From positions 18,514 through 82,513 of the forward strand of contig JAKEET010000096.1 of the NCBI GenBank assembly GCA_022616435.1: a DNA stretch of 64,000 nt. The letters run 5' to 3'. A program made the translations under genes and the position numbers. Below the pieces are notes generated by a model. It was given only the letters and a program-made list of their open reading frames with translations, had not been told where the DNA came from and made no database searches. Source of the DNA: Gemmataceae bacterium (GTDB lineage: Bacteria > Planctomycetota > Planctomycetia > Gemmatales > Gemmataceae). How positions within the stretch are numbered: position 1 is the stretch's first letter; each line of letters starts with the position of its first letter. Shown in pieces: positions 40,101-49,018 of the stretch.

Positions 40101-43100
40101 CTTTGGCGTGAATGCCAACGTCAACAGCTGGGACAACGGCGCCCTGGCGCCTGCGCTTGACATGCTCACCGATGAGCTCGGCGCTTCGCTGTTCCGTGTT
40201 TACATCGACAACACGGACTGGGAAGCCACCAACGACGACAGCGATCCCTTCACCTTCAATTGGGCGTACTTCAACAGCGTCTACACATCGCCACGACTGG
40301 AGGAGCTGTGGAGCACGATGGCCTATTTGAATCAAAAGGGCGTCACGAGCGGCCTGATCCTGAACTTCATGGGTCCTGCGCCGGCGTGGATGGGCGGCTC
40401 GGACTTGCCGGCGAACATGGAAGACGAATGGGTGGAGACGATCGCGTCCCTCGTCTACTATGCGAGAAATACGCGCAACCTCAGCTTCACGCGGCTGGCC
40501 CCGTTCAATGAACCGGATTGGAACGGTCTGGAAGGAATGCGGGCCGACGAGTTCCAGCTGACGCGGCTGCTGCACAAGCTCTCGGACCGGCTCGATGCCA
40601 TCGGACTCGGTGATATCCGGTTCGTGGGCCCCGAAACCGCCCAGGCCGACTCCGCCGTCACGGGCTACATTCCCGAGATGCTCTCCGATCCGGTGGTCAT
40701 GGCCAAAGTGGATGACTTCGCGTTCCACAACTACGCCGGCTACACCGCGAACGCGAACGCGCTGATCAACAATTCGGCTTATCCCGATCGGGATTTCTGG
40801 GTGACCGAATCGTCGTTCGGCAACGCGCAAGATTTCGCGCCGGCCGACCACCTGTTCACGATCGTGACTCAAGGCGCCACGTCGACGATGGTCTTCAAGG
40901 CGTACGACGGCCAAGACAACCATCATCCGCCCGGCGAAGATTTCCCGCTGGGCATGCTCGCCTACGATTCGGCCACGCAAACGTACGCGCCGCGCAAGGC
41001 GTTCTACCAGATGATGCAGGTCTACAAGTTCGTGCGCCCCGGCGCCCTGCGAATCTCGGCGGCGGAATCCAACGGCAACCTGACGGTCCACGCCTTCCGC
41101 GATCCCGCCAGCGGACGGGTGACGATCGTCGGCCGCAATTCGGGCGGCGGCAACATGACCATCGCCGGCTCGTTACAGAACCTGCCGGGCTTGTCGTCCT
41201 TCGAGTTGTACCAGACAAACTTGACCTCGACCAGCTTCCAGCGCGGTCCGGATGTGACGGTCACCAACGGCTCGTTCGCGGTGACCGTGATGGGCGGCAG
41301 CATCTTCACCCTGGTCACCCCGGCCGATCCGGATACGACCGCGCCGGCGGTCTCAATAACGGCGCCGGCAGACGGCGCCACGGTCGCCGGCACCATCGTC
41401 GTCTCGGCCGCGGCATCGGACGACGTCGGCGTCGCCGGCGTGCAGTTCTTGCTCGACGGCGTCGATCTCGGGGCCGAGGACACCAGTAGTCCGTTTTCAG
41501 TTTCGTGGTCGACAACCACCCTCGCCAACGGCTCGCACACGTTAACGGCGCGAGCGCGCGATGCCGCCGGAAACTGGACCCTCTCCCCCGCAGTCACCGT
41601 TACCGTCGATAACGACGTCATTGCTCCGACGGTGGTCGTGACCGCACCGGCCGACGGCGCGAACCTCTCCGGCGCTGTGAATGTGTCCGCCGACGCCGGC
41701 GACAACGTCGGCGTTGCCGGGGTGGAGTTCCTGCTCGACGATGTGCCGCTCGGCGCCGAAGACACCGCCGCGCCGTACGCATTGTCGTGGGACACCGCCA
41801 CGGCGAGCAACGGCAGCCATGTGGTCAAGGCGCGGGCCCGCGACGCCGCCGGCAACATCACGGTTTCGGCCGGCGTCTCGGTCACGGTATTCAACACGGA
41901 CACGACGCCGCCGGCGGTCTCCTTGACGGCGCCTGGCGACGGCGCGACCGTGACGGGAAACGTCGTGGTTTCGGCTGATGCCAGCGACAACGTCGGCATT
42001 ACCGGCGTCCAATTCCTCCTCGACGACGCCCCCCTGAGGGCCGAAGACGTGTCCGCTCCGTTTGTGGTGACGTGGGATACGGCGACTTCGACGAACGGAA
42101 CGCACACCCTCAAAGCGGTTGCCCGAGATGCGGCCGGAAACATTGCCACCTCAGCAACCGTGACAGTCACGGTCGTCATCGACACGGCCGCGCCTGCCGT
42201 CAGTATCACCAATCCCGCCGACGGCGCCACCGTATCGGGCACGGTCGCGATTGCCGCCGATGCCAGCGATGACATCGGCGTGGTCGGAGTTCAGTTCTTG
42301 CTCAACGGCGCTTCGCTGGGCGCCGAGGACACCGCGGCATCCTATTCGATCAACTGGAACAGCACAGCCGTGGCCAACGGCTTGTACACCCTGGCGGCCC
42401 GAGCGCGCGACGCCGCCGGAAAGCAAACCACGTCCGCCCCGGTGACGGTCACCGTGAACAACGCCGCCCCGACGGGCCTTGTTCTCGCGCTTGGTTTCAA
42501 TGAAGGAGCCGGCACGGCGGTCCAGGACGCTTCTGGCAATGGCAACCATGGCGCCATCGCGGGCGCAGCCTGGGCGGCGGGCGGCAAATTCGGCGCCGCC
42601 CTCTCCTTCGACGGGGTCAACGACTTGGTGACGATCGCCGACGCCGCGTCACTCGATCTCACGACCGGAATGACCCTGGAGGCCTGGATCAACCCGAACA
42701 CGATCAACGGCTGGGAGACGGTGATCCTCAAGGAAACCAACGGTGAACTCGCCTACGCCCTCTACGCCGACAACAACGGCAATGACACGGGCGGGCCGCG
42801 GCGGCCGGGATCGTGGATTCGTCAGGGAGGCGCGTCGTATTACACCCTCGGCACGACGCAGATCACGATCAACCAGTGGACCCACCTGGCCGCTACCTAC
42901 GACGGCGCCGTGCTCCGGCTCTATGTCAACGGCGTCCAGGCTGGCTCATTGAGCCGGACCGGATCGATCAACACCACGTCCAACCCGCTGCGCATCGGCG
43001 GCAACAACGTGTGGAGCGAATGGTTCAACGGCCTCATCGATGAAGTGCGAATCTACAATCGCGCCCTGACCCAGGCGGAAATCCAGACCGATATGAACAC

Positions 43101-43707
43101 GCCTATCGGCAGCCCGCTCCATCTGCTCGAATCCAGCAGCGCTGCCGCCGCCGCGAAGCCGATCGCCCAGGAACAAGTCGGCCCGATCCTCGACGAGGCG
43201 GTCCGCCGCTGGCAGGAACTGGGTCTAAAGCCGGCCGCGGCGCAGCGGCTGCGCCAGGTGTCCGTGCAATTGATCGACTTGCCGCGGAACTTGCTCGGCC
43301 TGGCTTCGGGGACAACCGTGTGGATCGACGTGAACGCCGCCGGCCGCGGTTGGTTCGTGGATGTGACGCCGTGGGAGGACAGCGAGTTTACATCGTCGCG
43401 CTTGCACAAGGGCGCTCGAAGCGGCGTCGATCTGCTGACGGTGCTGGCCCACGAGCTGGGCCATGTGCTCGGACGACCCGATGATTACACCGCCGACACT
43501 ACATCGGGCAGCGTCATGGCGTGGGCGCTGCCGGCCGGTGTGCGACGCGTCCATCTGGAGGATGCTGCCGCGGCGCTGGCTTCACCGGCGCTCGCTGCGC
43601 GGACGCCGATGCAGTCCCTCGACGCCCTCTGGGGGCTCTATGCCCTCGAAGAAGATACAGTCGCTCGAAGGCGCAACGCGATTCGCTATCGAGTGGATCA
43701 ACTGTGA
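37159..43707 (+). CDS. Giant secreted protein: LamG, SbsA/Calx-type, Ig-like repeats, GH30-like glycosidase and metzincin end
   Basis: The 2182-residue protein starts with a basic leader and the motif MEALEDRTLPS. Domains in order: LamG 35-236, a SbsA-like Ig 242-355, Calx-beta about 360-460, a nidogen-like region to about 670, three Ig-like repeats (FLLDGxxLGAEDTxAPYxIxW), then a GH30-like TIM-barrel near 968-1389 with acid/base E1118 in APFNEPDW and nucleophile E1217 in FWVTESSFG. Four more Ig-like repeats, a second LamG and a C-terminal metzincin follow: H2098 E2099 and H2102 in HELGHVLGRPD with D2108 as third ligand, and Met-turn VMAW. It probably binds and cleaves polysaccharide outside the cell. 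Confidence 0.85.
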   Translation: MRRIETPRRPHPSKSRRTIVRLAMEALEDRTLPSLVAAFGFNEGAGAAVADTSGAGNHGTTTAATWSAAGKYGQALSFNGANSWVTIADAPSLDLTTGMTLEAWVQPTTINSWETVILKETTGELAYALYADNDAARPGAWIRQGNTSYSTIGTSQIPINAWTHLAATYDGAVLRLYVNGAQVSSLTRSGSINVTTGALRIGGNSVWSEWFNGLIDEVRIYNHALTQSEIQTDMNTPIADTTPPTIVSTAPAAGASGVASSANITVTFSEAMDPATISAATLELRDAGGSIVNGAVSYSAATLTATFDPDGNLTPGAEYTALVRGGAADPRVKDVAGNGLAADASWSFTVAPLSVSIGDATVTEGNNGTIDATFNVTLSAASSQAVSVTYSTADGTAAAGSDYTGVPATVLTFDPGETSKPITVTVLGDTAGEPNETFFVNLSSPTNAVLGDAQGTGLINDDDATVIGADGFGYVAMTRPFEAIDLVPGALGVFTIRSTGNNATTQVTLSNGASFNFYGTSFSTFWVSTNGLITFNSGYSSATNTDLTSGPSQRSIAPMWDDWINVSGQTMILGKYEDTDGDLANDRLIIEWNNVQGATTSPSPVTFQAILQLNTGTTLGDIIFNYPDLDSGNFRSDGGSATVGIKDIGTQGARRLLVSLNNSSSPYVGSGRAIRLARDPFAPTVSITDPADGAIVSGAISLAAAASDNIGVVGVQFLLDGVNLGAEDTTAPYTISWDTTAASNGFHTLTARARDAAGNTASTAVTVTVNNVPDTTDPTVSITAPADGAVVTGTISVSADAADDVGVTGVQFLLDGANLGVEDTSAPYSINWNTTTAAEGTHELTARARDAAGNVTTSAIVSVTVSNPDTTPPAVSMSAPANGAAVSGNVAVSANASDDIGVVGVQFLLDGNSLGAEDTSAPYSISWATTNTTNGSHTLSARARDAAGNVTTSSTITVSVSNASGVPLTINGNIQFQTMDGFGVNANVNSWDNGALAPALDMLTDELGASLFRVYIDNTDWEATNDDSDPFTFNWAYFNSVYTSPRLEELWSTMAYLNQKGVTSGLILNFMGPAPAWMGGSDLPANMEDEWVETIASLVYYARNTRNLSFTRLAPFNEPDWNGLEGMRADEFQLTRLLHKLSDRLDAIGLGDIRFVGPETAQADSAVTGYIPEMLSDPVVMAKVDDFAFHNYAGYTANANALINNSAYPDRDFWVTESSFGNAQDFAPADHLFTIVTQGATSTMVFKAYDGQDNHHPPGEDFPLGMLAYDSATQTYAPRKAFYQMMQVYKFVRPGALRISAAESNGNLTVHAFRDPASGRVTIVGRNSGGGNMTIAGSLQNLPGLSSFELYQTNLTSTSFQRGPDVTVTNGSFAVTVMGGSIFTLVTPADPDTTAPAVSITAPADGATVAGTIVVSAAASDDVGVAGVQFLLDGVDLGAEDTSSPFSVSWSTTTLANGSHTLTARARDAAGNWTLSPAVTVTVDNDVIAPTVVVTAPADGANLSGAVNVSADAGDNVGVAGVEFLLDDVPLGAEDTAAPYALSWDTATASNGSHVVKARARDAAGNITVSAGVSVTVFNTDTTPPAVSLTAPGDGATVTGNVVVSADASDNVGITGVQFLLDDAPLRAEDVSAPFVVTWDTATSTNGTHTLKAVARDAAGNIATSATVTVTVVIDTAAPAVSITNPADGATVSGTVAIAADASDDIGVVGVQFLLNGASLGAEDTAASYSINWNSTAVANGLYTLAARARDAAGKQTTSAPVTVTVNNAAPTGLVLALGFNEGAGTAVQDASGNGNHGAIAGAAWAAGGKFGAALSFDGVNDLVTIADAASLDLTTGMTLEAWINPNTINGWETVILKETNGELAYALYADNNGNDTGGPRRPGSWIRQGGASYYTLGTTQITINQWTHLAATYDGAVLRLYVNGVQAGSLSRTGSINTTSNPLRIGGNNVWSEWFNGLIDEVRIYNRALTQAEIQTDMNTPIGSPLHLLESSSAAAAAKPIAQEQVGPILDEAVRRWQELGLKPAAAQRLRQVSVQLIDLPRNLLGLASGTTVWIDVNAAGRGWFVDVTPWEDSEFTSSRLHKGARSGVDLLTVLAHELGHVLGRPDDYTADTTSGSVMAWALPAGVRRVHLEDAAAALASPALAARTPMQSLDALWGLYALEEDTVARRRNAIRYRVDQL

Positions 43708-43710
43708 TGT

Positions 43711-44991
43711 TCACTTTGAGTTGCCAATGCACCACAAATGCTTCTGCGTCCGGATATACCACCGCCCATCCAGCAGCGCCGGCGAGGCCAGCGTCCGCTC
43801 CTCGAGGCGGTTGGCGTGCAGCAGCTTGAACTGGTCGCCGTTCTCCATCACGTAGGTTTCGCCTTCGTCGTTGGTCACGAAGACCTTGCCGTTGACGCCG
43901 ATCGGCGATGCGGAGAAGCCCTCCTTGACGGGTTGGCCGCAGCGTTCCTGCCAGAGCTGCTTGCCGCTCCTGGCGTCGAAGCAGGAGACGATGCTGAGCA
44001 TGTCGTTGACCGTGTACAGGTAGTCGCCGTAGAGGAGCGGGCTGGGGACGAACGGCGAGCCCTTGATTGTCCGCCACACGACGTTGGTCTTGGTGATGTC
44101 GCCCTGGGCGCCTTCCGGGCGGATCGCCAGCGTCGGACCGGAACGTCCGGAGCAGCAGAACAACAGATCGTGGCCGACCACCGGGGTCGGGATCACTTCG
44201 AACAGGTTGCCGGCGCAGCTCCAGATTTCCTGGCCGGTGTCGGGGTCGTAGCCGTAGACGCGCATCGAGCTGCTGACGATGATCTGGTCCCGGCCCCCCA
44301 CGCGGACGGCGATCGGCGAGCCCCAGCTCACGGTTTCCTTGCGCGGCGTCTTCCACAGCTCCTTGCCGGTGAGCTTGTCGTAGGCGGCGATGAAGCCGCC
44401 CGGTTTGTGTTCCTGGAAGATGATGACCTTGTCCTTGAACAACAGCGGCGAGCAGGCCATGCCGTGCAGCGCGTCCATCTTGGGGTAGGCGACGTGCCAG
44501 ACTTGCTTGCCGGCGACATCGCAGCAGAACAGGCCGCCGGTGCCGAAGTAGGCGTAGACGCGTTCGCCGTCGGTGCTGGGCGTGCCGGAAGCCCAGCCGT
44601 TCTTGCCCTGGGCCTTCTCGACAAGGTGCTTGGGAACGGGACATTGCCAGAGGAGCTTGCCGTCGGCGCGGTCGAAGCAGAGGACCAGACGCGTCGCGCC
44701 GCGGTTTTCATGGGCGGTGAGGAACAGCCGGTCCTTCCAGATGATGGGTGACGAGTTCCCCTGCCCCGGCACTTTGACTTTCCAGATCACGTTTTCGGTC
44801 GGCGACCACCGATCGGGATAGTTGCCGTCGGCGACGAGGCCCTGCGCCGGACCGCGCCAGCGCGGCCAGTACTTGGCGCCGTCGCCGTCGGGCGGGACGA
44901 GGTGGACCTTCTGGGCGTGAATCTTCTGGGCGTGGGCGACGCCGGGCATGAGGATGACGGCGACAACGAGCGCGAACCAGCGGCAAGTCAT
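43711..44991 (-). CDS. Secreted PQQ-like beta-propeller protein
   Basis: A signal peptide (MTCRWFALVVAVILMPGVAH) precedes a BamB/PQQ-enzyme-like propeller. Repeats include YWPRWRGPAQGLVADGNYPD, VIWKVKVPGQGNSSPIIWKD, LVLCFDRADGKLLWQCPVP, GFIAAYDKLTGKELWKTP and SCFDARSGKQLWQERC. Such planctomycete proteins are common and are usually called outer membrane biogenesis protein BamB; no PQQ cofactor site is certain. The 426-residue length fits seven blades. The stop lies 3 bp from the end of the convergent giant gene. Confidence 0.85.
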   Translation of the reverse strand: MTCRWFALVVAVILMPGVAHAQKIHAQKVHLVPPDGDGAKYWPRWRGPAQGLVADGNYPDRWSPTENVIWKVKVPGQGNSSPIIWKDRLFLTAHENRGATRLVLCFDRADGKLLWQCPVPKHLVEKAQGKNGWASGTPSTDGERVYAYFGTGGLFCCDVAGKQVWHVAYPKMDALHGMACSPLLFKDKVIIFQEHKPGGFIAAYDKLTGKELWKTPRKETVSWGSPIAVRVGGRDQIIVSSSMRVYGYDPDTGQEIWSCAGNLFEVIPTPVVGHDLLFCCSGRSGPTLAIRPEGAQGDITKTNVVWRTIKGSPFVPSPLLYGDYLYTVNDMLSIVSCFDARSGKQLWQERCGQPVKEGFSASPIGVNGKVFVTNDEGETYVMENGDQFKLLHANRLEERTLASPALLDGRWYIRTQKHLWCIGNSK

Positions 44992-45027
44992 GGATGATTC
45001 CTTTTGGTTGAACAGGTGCTCGACACG

Positions 45028-45103
45028 GCCGCTTGCGGCTTAGCGTTCGCTGCGAGGCGCCAGCATTGCGACGTTCCGCAATGAACGCTAAGCCGCAAGC
45101 GGC
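45028..45103. repeat. Perfect 21-bp inverted repeat between the rhomboid and PQQ-propeller genes
   Basis: Arms at 45028-45048 and 45083-45103 match perfectly over 21 bp (core TTGCGGCTTAGCGTTC). The 34-nt loop contains a small inner hairpin (ATTGCG...CGCAAT). No T-tract follows. The block separates two minus-strand genes and may be a dispersed element or a processing hairpin. Confidence 0.7.
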
Positions 45104-45123
45104 AGAGCGGCCGAACGATTTCG

Positions 45124-46188
45124 TCAACGGTCGCGTTGCCCGCGGTTGCGGAGCCGGGCGCTGGCGTTTTCCAGGATGGCCCGTTCTTCGTCGGTGAGGC
45201 TGTCCTGGCCCAGCTCAAAGATTTTCTGCAGCAGCTCGTCCACCCGGTCCATCTGCGGATCGGGGATCGACTCGATCGCGGGCGCGGAGACCACACGCAA
45301 CCGCGGCCGTTTCTTCGAGCGCCAGCGCGGCCAGGGGACGGACAGGTTTTCCAGACGCCAGCCGTAGCGGTAGTACGCGAAGCCGAAGATCAAGCCGCCG
45401 AGGTGGGCCGCGTGGGCGATGCCGGTGAACTGCTGCTGGCCCGCGAGGGCCAGCAGGACCGGGTGCGTGTCCCACAGGATGTAGCCGAGCATGACGATGC
45501 GCATTTCCACGGGAACGAGCCAGAAGATGCGGATGGTGTCGTAGGGGTAGTGCATGGTGTAGAGCATCATGACACCCATCACCGCGCCGGAGGCGCCGAT
45601 GCCCGGACTCGTCGAGCCGGTGTACATGTCGAGGCCGACGAACGCGAGCCCGGCAAAGACGGCCGCCACCAGGTAGAAGCGCAGAAACTCGCGCGAGCCG
45701 TACATCGATTCGAGCGTGGACCCGAACCAGTACAAGCACAGCATGTTGAACAGGATGTGCCAGATGCCCAAGCGATCGTGGCAGAAGGCGTGGGTGACGA
45801 GCCGCCAGACCTGGCCGCTGTAGACAACTTTCTGCGAATCCAGCTCGAACCATTCCTGCACGATCGACCGCTGGGAAGTGAACGCGGGATGGGCCTCGAC
45901 GCCCTCTTCGGAGAGCATGTAATCCAGCTCGGGATGACGTTTCAGAATCGCTTCCATCGTCTCCTGATCGTCCGCTTCCTTGGCGGCAAGATACTTATCG
46001 AGCACGCGATTGTACTTGCGGACGACTTCCAGAGGCGACCGAGTCTCCGGCCGCACGACGAAGATCTGCAGCAAGAACACGGCGACGTTGGCGAGGATCA
46101 GGTACTTGACCACCGGCGTCAGGGCTTCCCAGCCCCACGGATCGCCCGTGTGCGTGTTGCGGTAGTAGTCGCGGTTGTCCAGGCCCAT
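45124..46188 (-). CDS. Rhomboid-family intramembrane serine protease
   Basis: From the ATG at 46188 a 354-residue protein is read: a short tail, first transmembrane helix (YLILANVAVFLLQIFVV), a long soluble insert of about 90 residues, then the rhomboid core with HDRLGIWHILFNMLCLYWFG, the catalytic serine in GIGASGAVMGV (near residue 200) and the catalytic histidine in AHAAHLGGLIFG (near 262). This Ser-His pair cleaves transmembrane substrates in the cytoplasmic membrane. The C-terminal 60 residues are cytoplasmic and charged. Extensions upstream of 46188 are low complexity and were rejected. Confidence 0.9.
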   Translation of the reverse strand: MGLDNRDYYRNTHTGDPWGWEALTPVVKYLILANVAVFLLQIFVVRPETRSPLEVVRKYNRVLDKYLAAKEADDQETMEAILKRHPELDYMLSEEGVEAHPAFTSQRSIVQEWFELDSQKVVYSGQVWRLVTHAFCHDRLGIWHILFNMLCLYWFGSTLESMYGSREFLRFYLVAAVFAGLAFVGLDMYTGSTSPGIGASGAVMGVMMLYTMHYPYDTIRIFWLVPVEMRIVMLGYILWDTHPVLLALAGQQQFTGIAHAAHLGGLIFGFAYYRYGWRLENLSVPWPRWRSKKRPRLRVVSAPAIESIPDPQMDRVDELLQKIFELGQDSLTDEERAILENASARLRNRGQRDR

Positions 46189-46274
46189 GGTGCGCTCGCC
46201 CGCCGCCGTTCCCGGAAAAATTGATGGGTGGATTGTAAACGGCGGCCGGGTCGGGATCAAGAGGCCGTTGTGAC

Positions 46275-46783
46275 GCGGATGATCCGAGCCTGAGGACGAT
46301 GATGACCGTCGTCGAAAACCGCGGTCCGCGGGGGGCTCGAAGACCCCGTTGATCGTCGGCATCAGCGTCGGCGCCGTGGTGCTCATCGGCGCGGTGGTTG
46401 GCCTGGTGATCTGGCTGATGCAAACCGCTGACCCGGTCGCCGGGCCGACCGTGATCAAGCTCAAGGACAAGGAAGGCAAGGAGGTAGAGGTCCGCATCGA
46501 GCAAAAACAGGTCGATCCGCTGCAGGACCGGCACGTTGTGCAGCGGGCGAAGCTGCCGGTGCTGGCCCTGGAGGTGCAGCACGTCCATCTGCCGGGCCGA
46601 GCGCCGCAGCGCGCCGTGCTCCATGTGCTGCCGTTTCCGCTCGAGCAAGGCAAAGGGCCGGACCCGAAACTGCAGCGCTGGGAGCTGTGGGACTTGAAGG
46701 AGGGCAAGTCGCTGTCCACGACGCCCCTGGGGGGCGGCGGCTTCAAGTACGACTACGTCCACCACATCAGCCCCCGGGCGCTA
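46275..46783 (+). pseudogene. Truncated membrane-anchored beta-propeller fragment
   Basis: An open frame following a TGA at about 46272 reads SEPEDDDDRRRKPRSAGGSK, then a transmembrane helix (PLIVGISVGAVVLIGAVVGL), and a periplasmic segment ending WELWDLKEGKSLSTTPLGGG, GFKYDYVHHISP. The acidic-basic stretch before the helix and the WDLKEGK/HHISP(DG) text are typical of planctomycete zinc-ribbon/WD40 membrane proteins. No start codon precedes the acid run, and the propeller stops after one blade, where the convergent gene begins. It is a relic or a fragment cut by a rearrangement. Confidence 0.55.
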
Positions 46784-48793
46784 CGTCGGGCTGTACGGAT
46801 CGCCATACGGGTCGGCGGGGGAGTACTGCTGACTCGTCGGTGTGTAGCACGGGGGCGGGTCTTGCGGCGGCGGACTGGCGTCCGACGTCGGCGTGCTGCT
46901 GCTGTCCGGCGGCGGCGGACTGCTGGACGGATCGCAGGTCGGATCGGTCACGGGCGGGCCGATCGGATCGCTGGCCACCAGGCCCTTGAGTTTGAAGCTC
47001 AACGCCGGCAGCGCCGCGCTCTTGTCCTTGGTCCCCGCGGCGAAGCGGACGAAGAAGGTTCCCGGCGGCAGGGCCACATCGAAGCTGACGGTCTCGCCGG
47101 CCTTGGCGACGCGCGTGGCCACCACCCGGCCCTCGCAATCGTAGATTGTCATGCGGACCGCGGCTTCGACGGCGGGGTTCGCCGTGGTCGCCGACAGCAC
47201 GAAGTGGTGCAACTGGGTCTGCTTGGTGGTGAGCTGGAACGTCGTGTCCGGCGCCGACGCCGTCAACTGGCCGTCCACAAACTCATCAAGCTCGACCGCC
47301 TTCGTGCTGAAATCGATGCCCAGGAAGTAATTGCCGGTCCCGCGCTCGCCCTGGGGCGCCGCGGCCTCGACCTTGACGTAATACGTCGCCTCCGAGCCGG
47401 CGTTGGGAACCTGGATCGTGTAGCTGCCGTTGTCGTTGACCAGCACCTGGGCGGCCACGACCTGCTGGTCGGCGTCGAAGACGGTGACGCGCGGGTCCAG
47501 GCCGCCGACGTTCAGTCCCCAGGCCATGACCGTCATGACGCTGGAATCCAAGCCGGCAGGAGCGGTCGGGGCGGTGATCTTGTAATAATCCACATCCCAC
47601 GAGTCATGGATGCTCGCCTTGTAGGCGTGATCGAACCGCGAGCTGGTGGTGGTCTGCCCCAGCAGGCCGCCCAGCAGCGTGCCGGTCAGGAAGCTGTCGT
47701 TGGTGTGCAAATCGACGTTGATCAGCGACAACAGCCCGCCGACCGCCCCGCCCGCGCCCTGGACCAGGCCGGTGACGCCAGGCAATGAATCCACCGTGAG
47801 GTTGTAGCCGCCGATGCCGAAGACATCGCTGCGGGCGCCTTCGACCTTCACGTAATAGGTCTGGAACAGGCCAATGCTCGGCAGACGGATCTCGATGTTG
47901 CCGCCGTTGGGCGTGGTGGACGCCACGGTCTTGATGACCTTCTTGGCGGAGTTGTACACGGTGACGCGCGGCGTCAGCAGGCTGAGGCCCTGCGTCTGGA
48001 CGCGGACCGTCAAGCCGCCCAGGTAGAGCGGGACCGTGAACTTGTAGAAGTCGTCGTCGTTGGCGGTGGTGATGTCGGCTTCGGCGTTCCCGGTGGTAAG
48101 GCCCCCCTCGAGCGCGAGGAGATTCAGCCTGGTCGCGGTGGGGAAGGTGTTGTTGTTGGCGGCGCCCTCGTAGCTGTCCTTGGCGCGGACGCCGTACAGG
48201 GCTTGCAGCGCCGCCTTGTCGCTGGCGCTGATGTCGCTGCGCGGGCCGCTGTAGCTGGCTGCCATCGCCGAGGTCGGGTCAGCGCCGAGGTTGAGGCCCA
48301 GCGTGTGCCCGGCTTCGTGCAAGAAGACCGTGAACAAGTCGTAGCCGTCCGGCCCGAAGTTCACGGTGTTGTTCAGCTTCATGTCGCCGGACCAGGTGCC
48401 CAGCGCCGCCTCGAACGGCGACGCGATGGCCAGGGCCTGCTCGGCCATGGGGTAGGCGGCCAGGCGGATGTCGCCGAACCGGCTGTCGCCCTGGGCGGGG
48501 CCGCTCGTGCCGAACGCCAGGCCGCTGTCGGGGACGATGCCGATGTTGACGTTGGCGTTGACGGCCCAGGTCTGCCAGGCTCGCAGCGCCTCCATCTGCC
48601 ATTGCGAGGCCGGCATCTGGGCGTTGAGCGTCGCGAACAGGTCGCTGGTCTGCGGGCCCACGGCCGTCCCGTCCGGCGCGAAGCTCATGGTGAGATGGGC
48701 CGCGTCGGGCCAAGGATTGTTCCAGACGGTGGGTGTACAGCGTTCTTCAAGCGCCTCGAGCAGGAGGAGCGCGCGGGAGTTTGGCTTCTTCAC
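46781..48793 (-). CDS. Secreted matrixin-like metalloprotease with pre-peptidase C-terminal-type domains
   Basis: The N-terminal leader contains RALLLLEALEERCTP. A matrixin-like domain follows (LTMSFAPDGT, LRAWQTWAVNANVNIGIVPD, TVFLHEAGHTLGLNL). The zinc motif should be HExGHxxGxxH, but the third ligand here is Leu (codon CTC instead of CAC). After a Met-turn-like SAMAASY come repeated beta domains (DDDFYKFTVP, YYKITAPTAP and a third) like bacterial pre-peptidase domains, and a Pro/Ser-rich tail ending PYGDPYSPT. A GTG at 48793 opens VKKPNSRALLLLEAL; ATG starts upstream to 48997 are possible. Confidence 0.75.
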   Translation of the reverse strand: MKKPNSRALLLLEALEERCTPTVWNNPWPDAAHLTMSFAPDGTAVGPQTSDLFATLNAQMPASQWQMEALRAWQTWAVNANVNIGIVPDSGLAFGTSGPAQGDSRFGDIRLAAYPMAEQALAIASPFEAALGTWSGDMKLNNTVNFGPDGYDLFTVFLHEAGHTLGLNLGADPTSAMAASYSGPRSDISASDKAALQALYGVRAKDSYEGAANNNTFPTATRLNLLALEGGLTTGNAEADITTANDDDFYKFTVPLYLGGLTVRVQTQGLSLLTPRVTVYNSAKKVIKTVASTTPNGGNIEIRLPSIGLFQTYYVKVEGARSDVFGIGGYNLTVDSLPGVTGLVQGAGGAVGGLLSLINVDLHTNDSFLTGTLLGGLLGQTTTSSRFDHAYKASIHDSWDVDYYKITAPTAPAGLDSSVMTVMAWGLNVGGLDPRVTVFDADQQVVAAQVLVNDNGSYTIQVPNAGSEATYYVKVEAAAPQGERGTGNYFLGIDFSTKAVELDEFVDGQLTASAPDTTFQLTTKQTQLHHFVLSATTANPAVEAAVRMTIYDCEGRVVATRVAKAGETVSFDVALPPGTFFVRFAAGTKDKSAALPALSFKLKGLVASDPIGPPVTDPTCDPSSSPPPPDSSSTPTSDASPPPQDPPPCYTPTSQQYSPADPYGDPYSPT

Positions 48794-49018
48794 GGCAGGG
48801 ATCCGGGACGGGGTGGATCGGGAAGGTGGGCAGCGGTCAAGACTGCCATCCACCGGCGGGTTAGTTCTTGTTCCGACAACCGTTCGTCTGGGGGGGTAGG
48901 CGGTGACGACGAACCGATTGTTTCCTACTGAGAGAAACGGCATTCGGGGCCGGCGTCCGCCAGCGATGTCGATTTTCTCGAGATTCACGACAGCCACGGG
49001 TCAAGTGCCCCGGCATCA

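Noticed and set aside
38965..41091. 708-codon minus-strand frame opposite the GH30-like region
   Set aside because: It runs antisense to catalytic motifs and has no recognisable domain.
46349..47788. 479-codon plus-strand frame running across the matrixin-like gene
   Set aside because: Only its first ~140 codons resemble a protein. The rest is antisense to the matrixin-like gene, so it was kept only as a truncated fragment.
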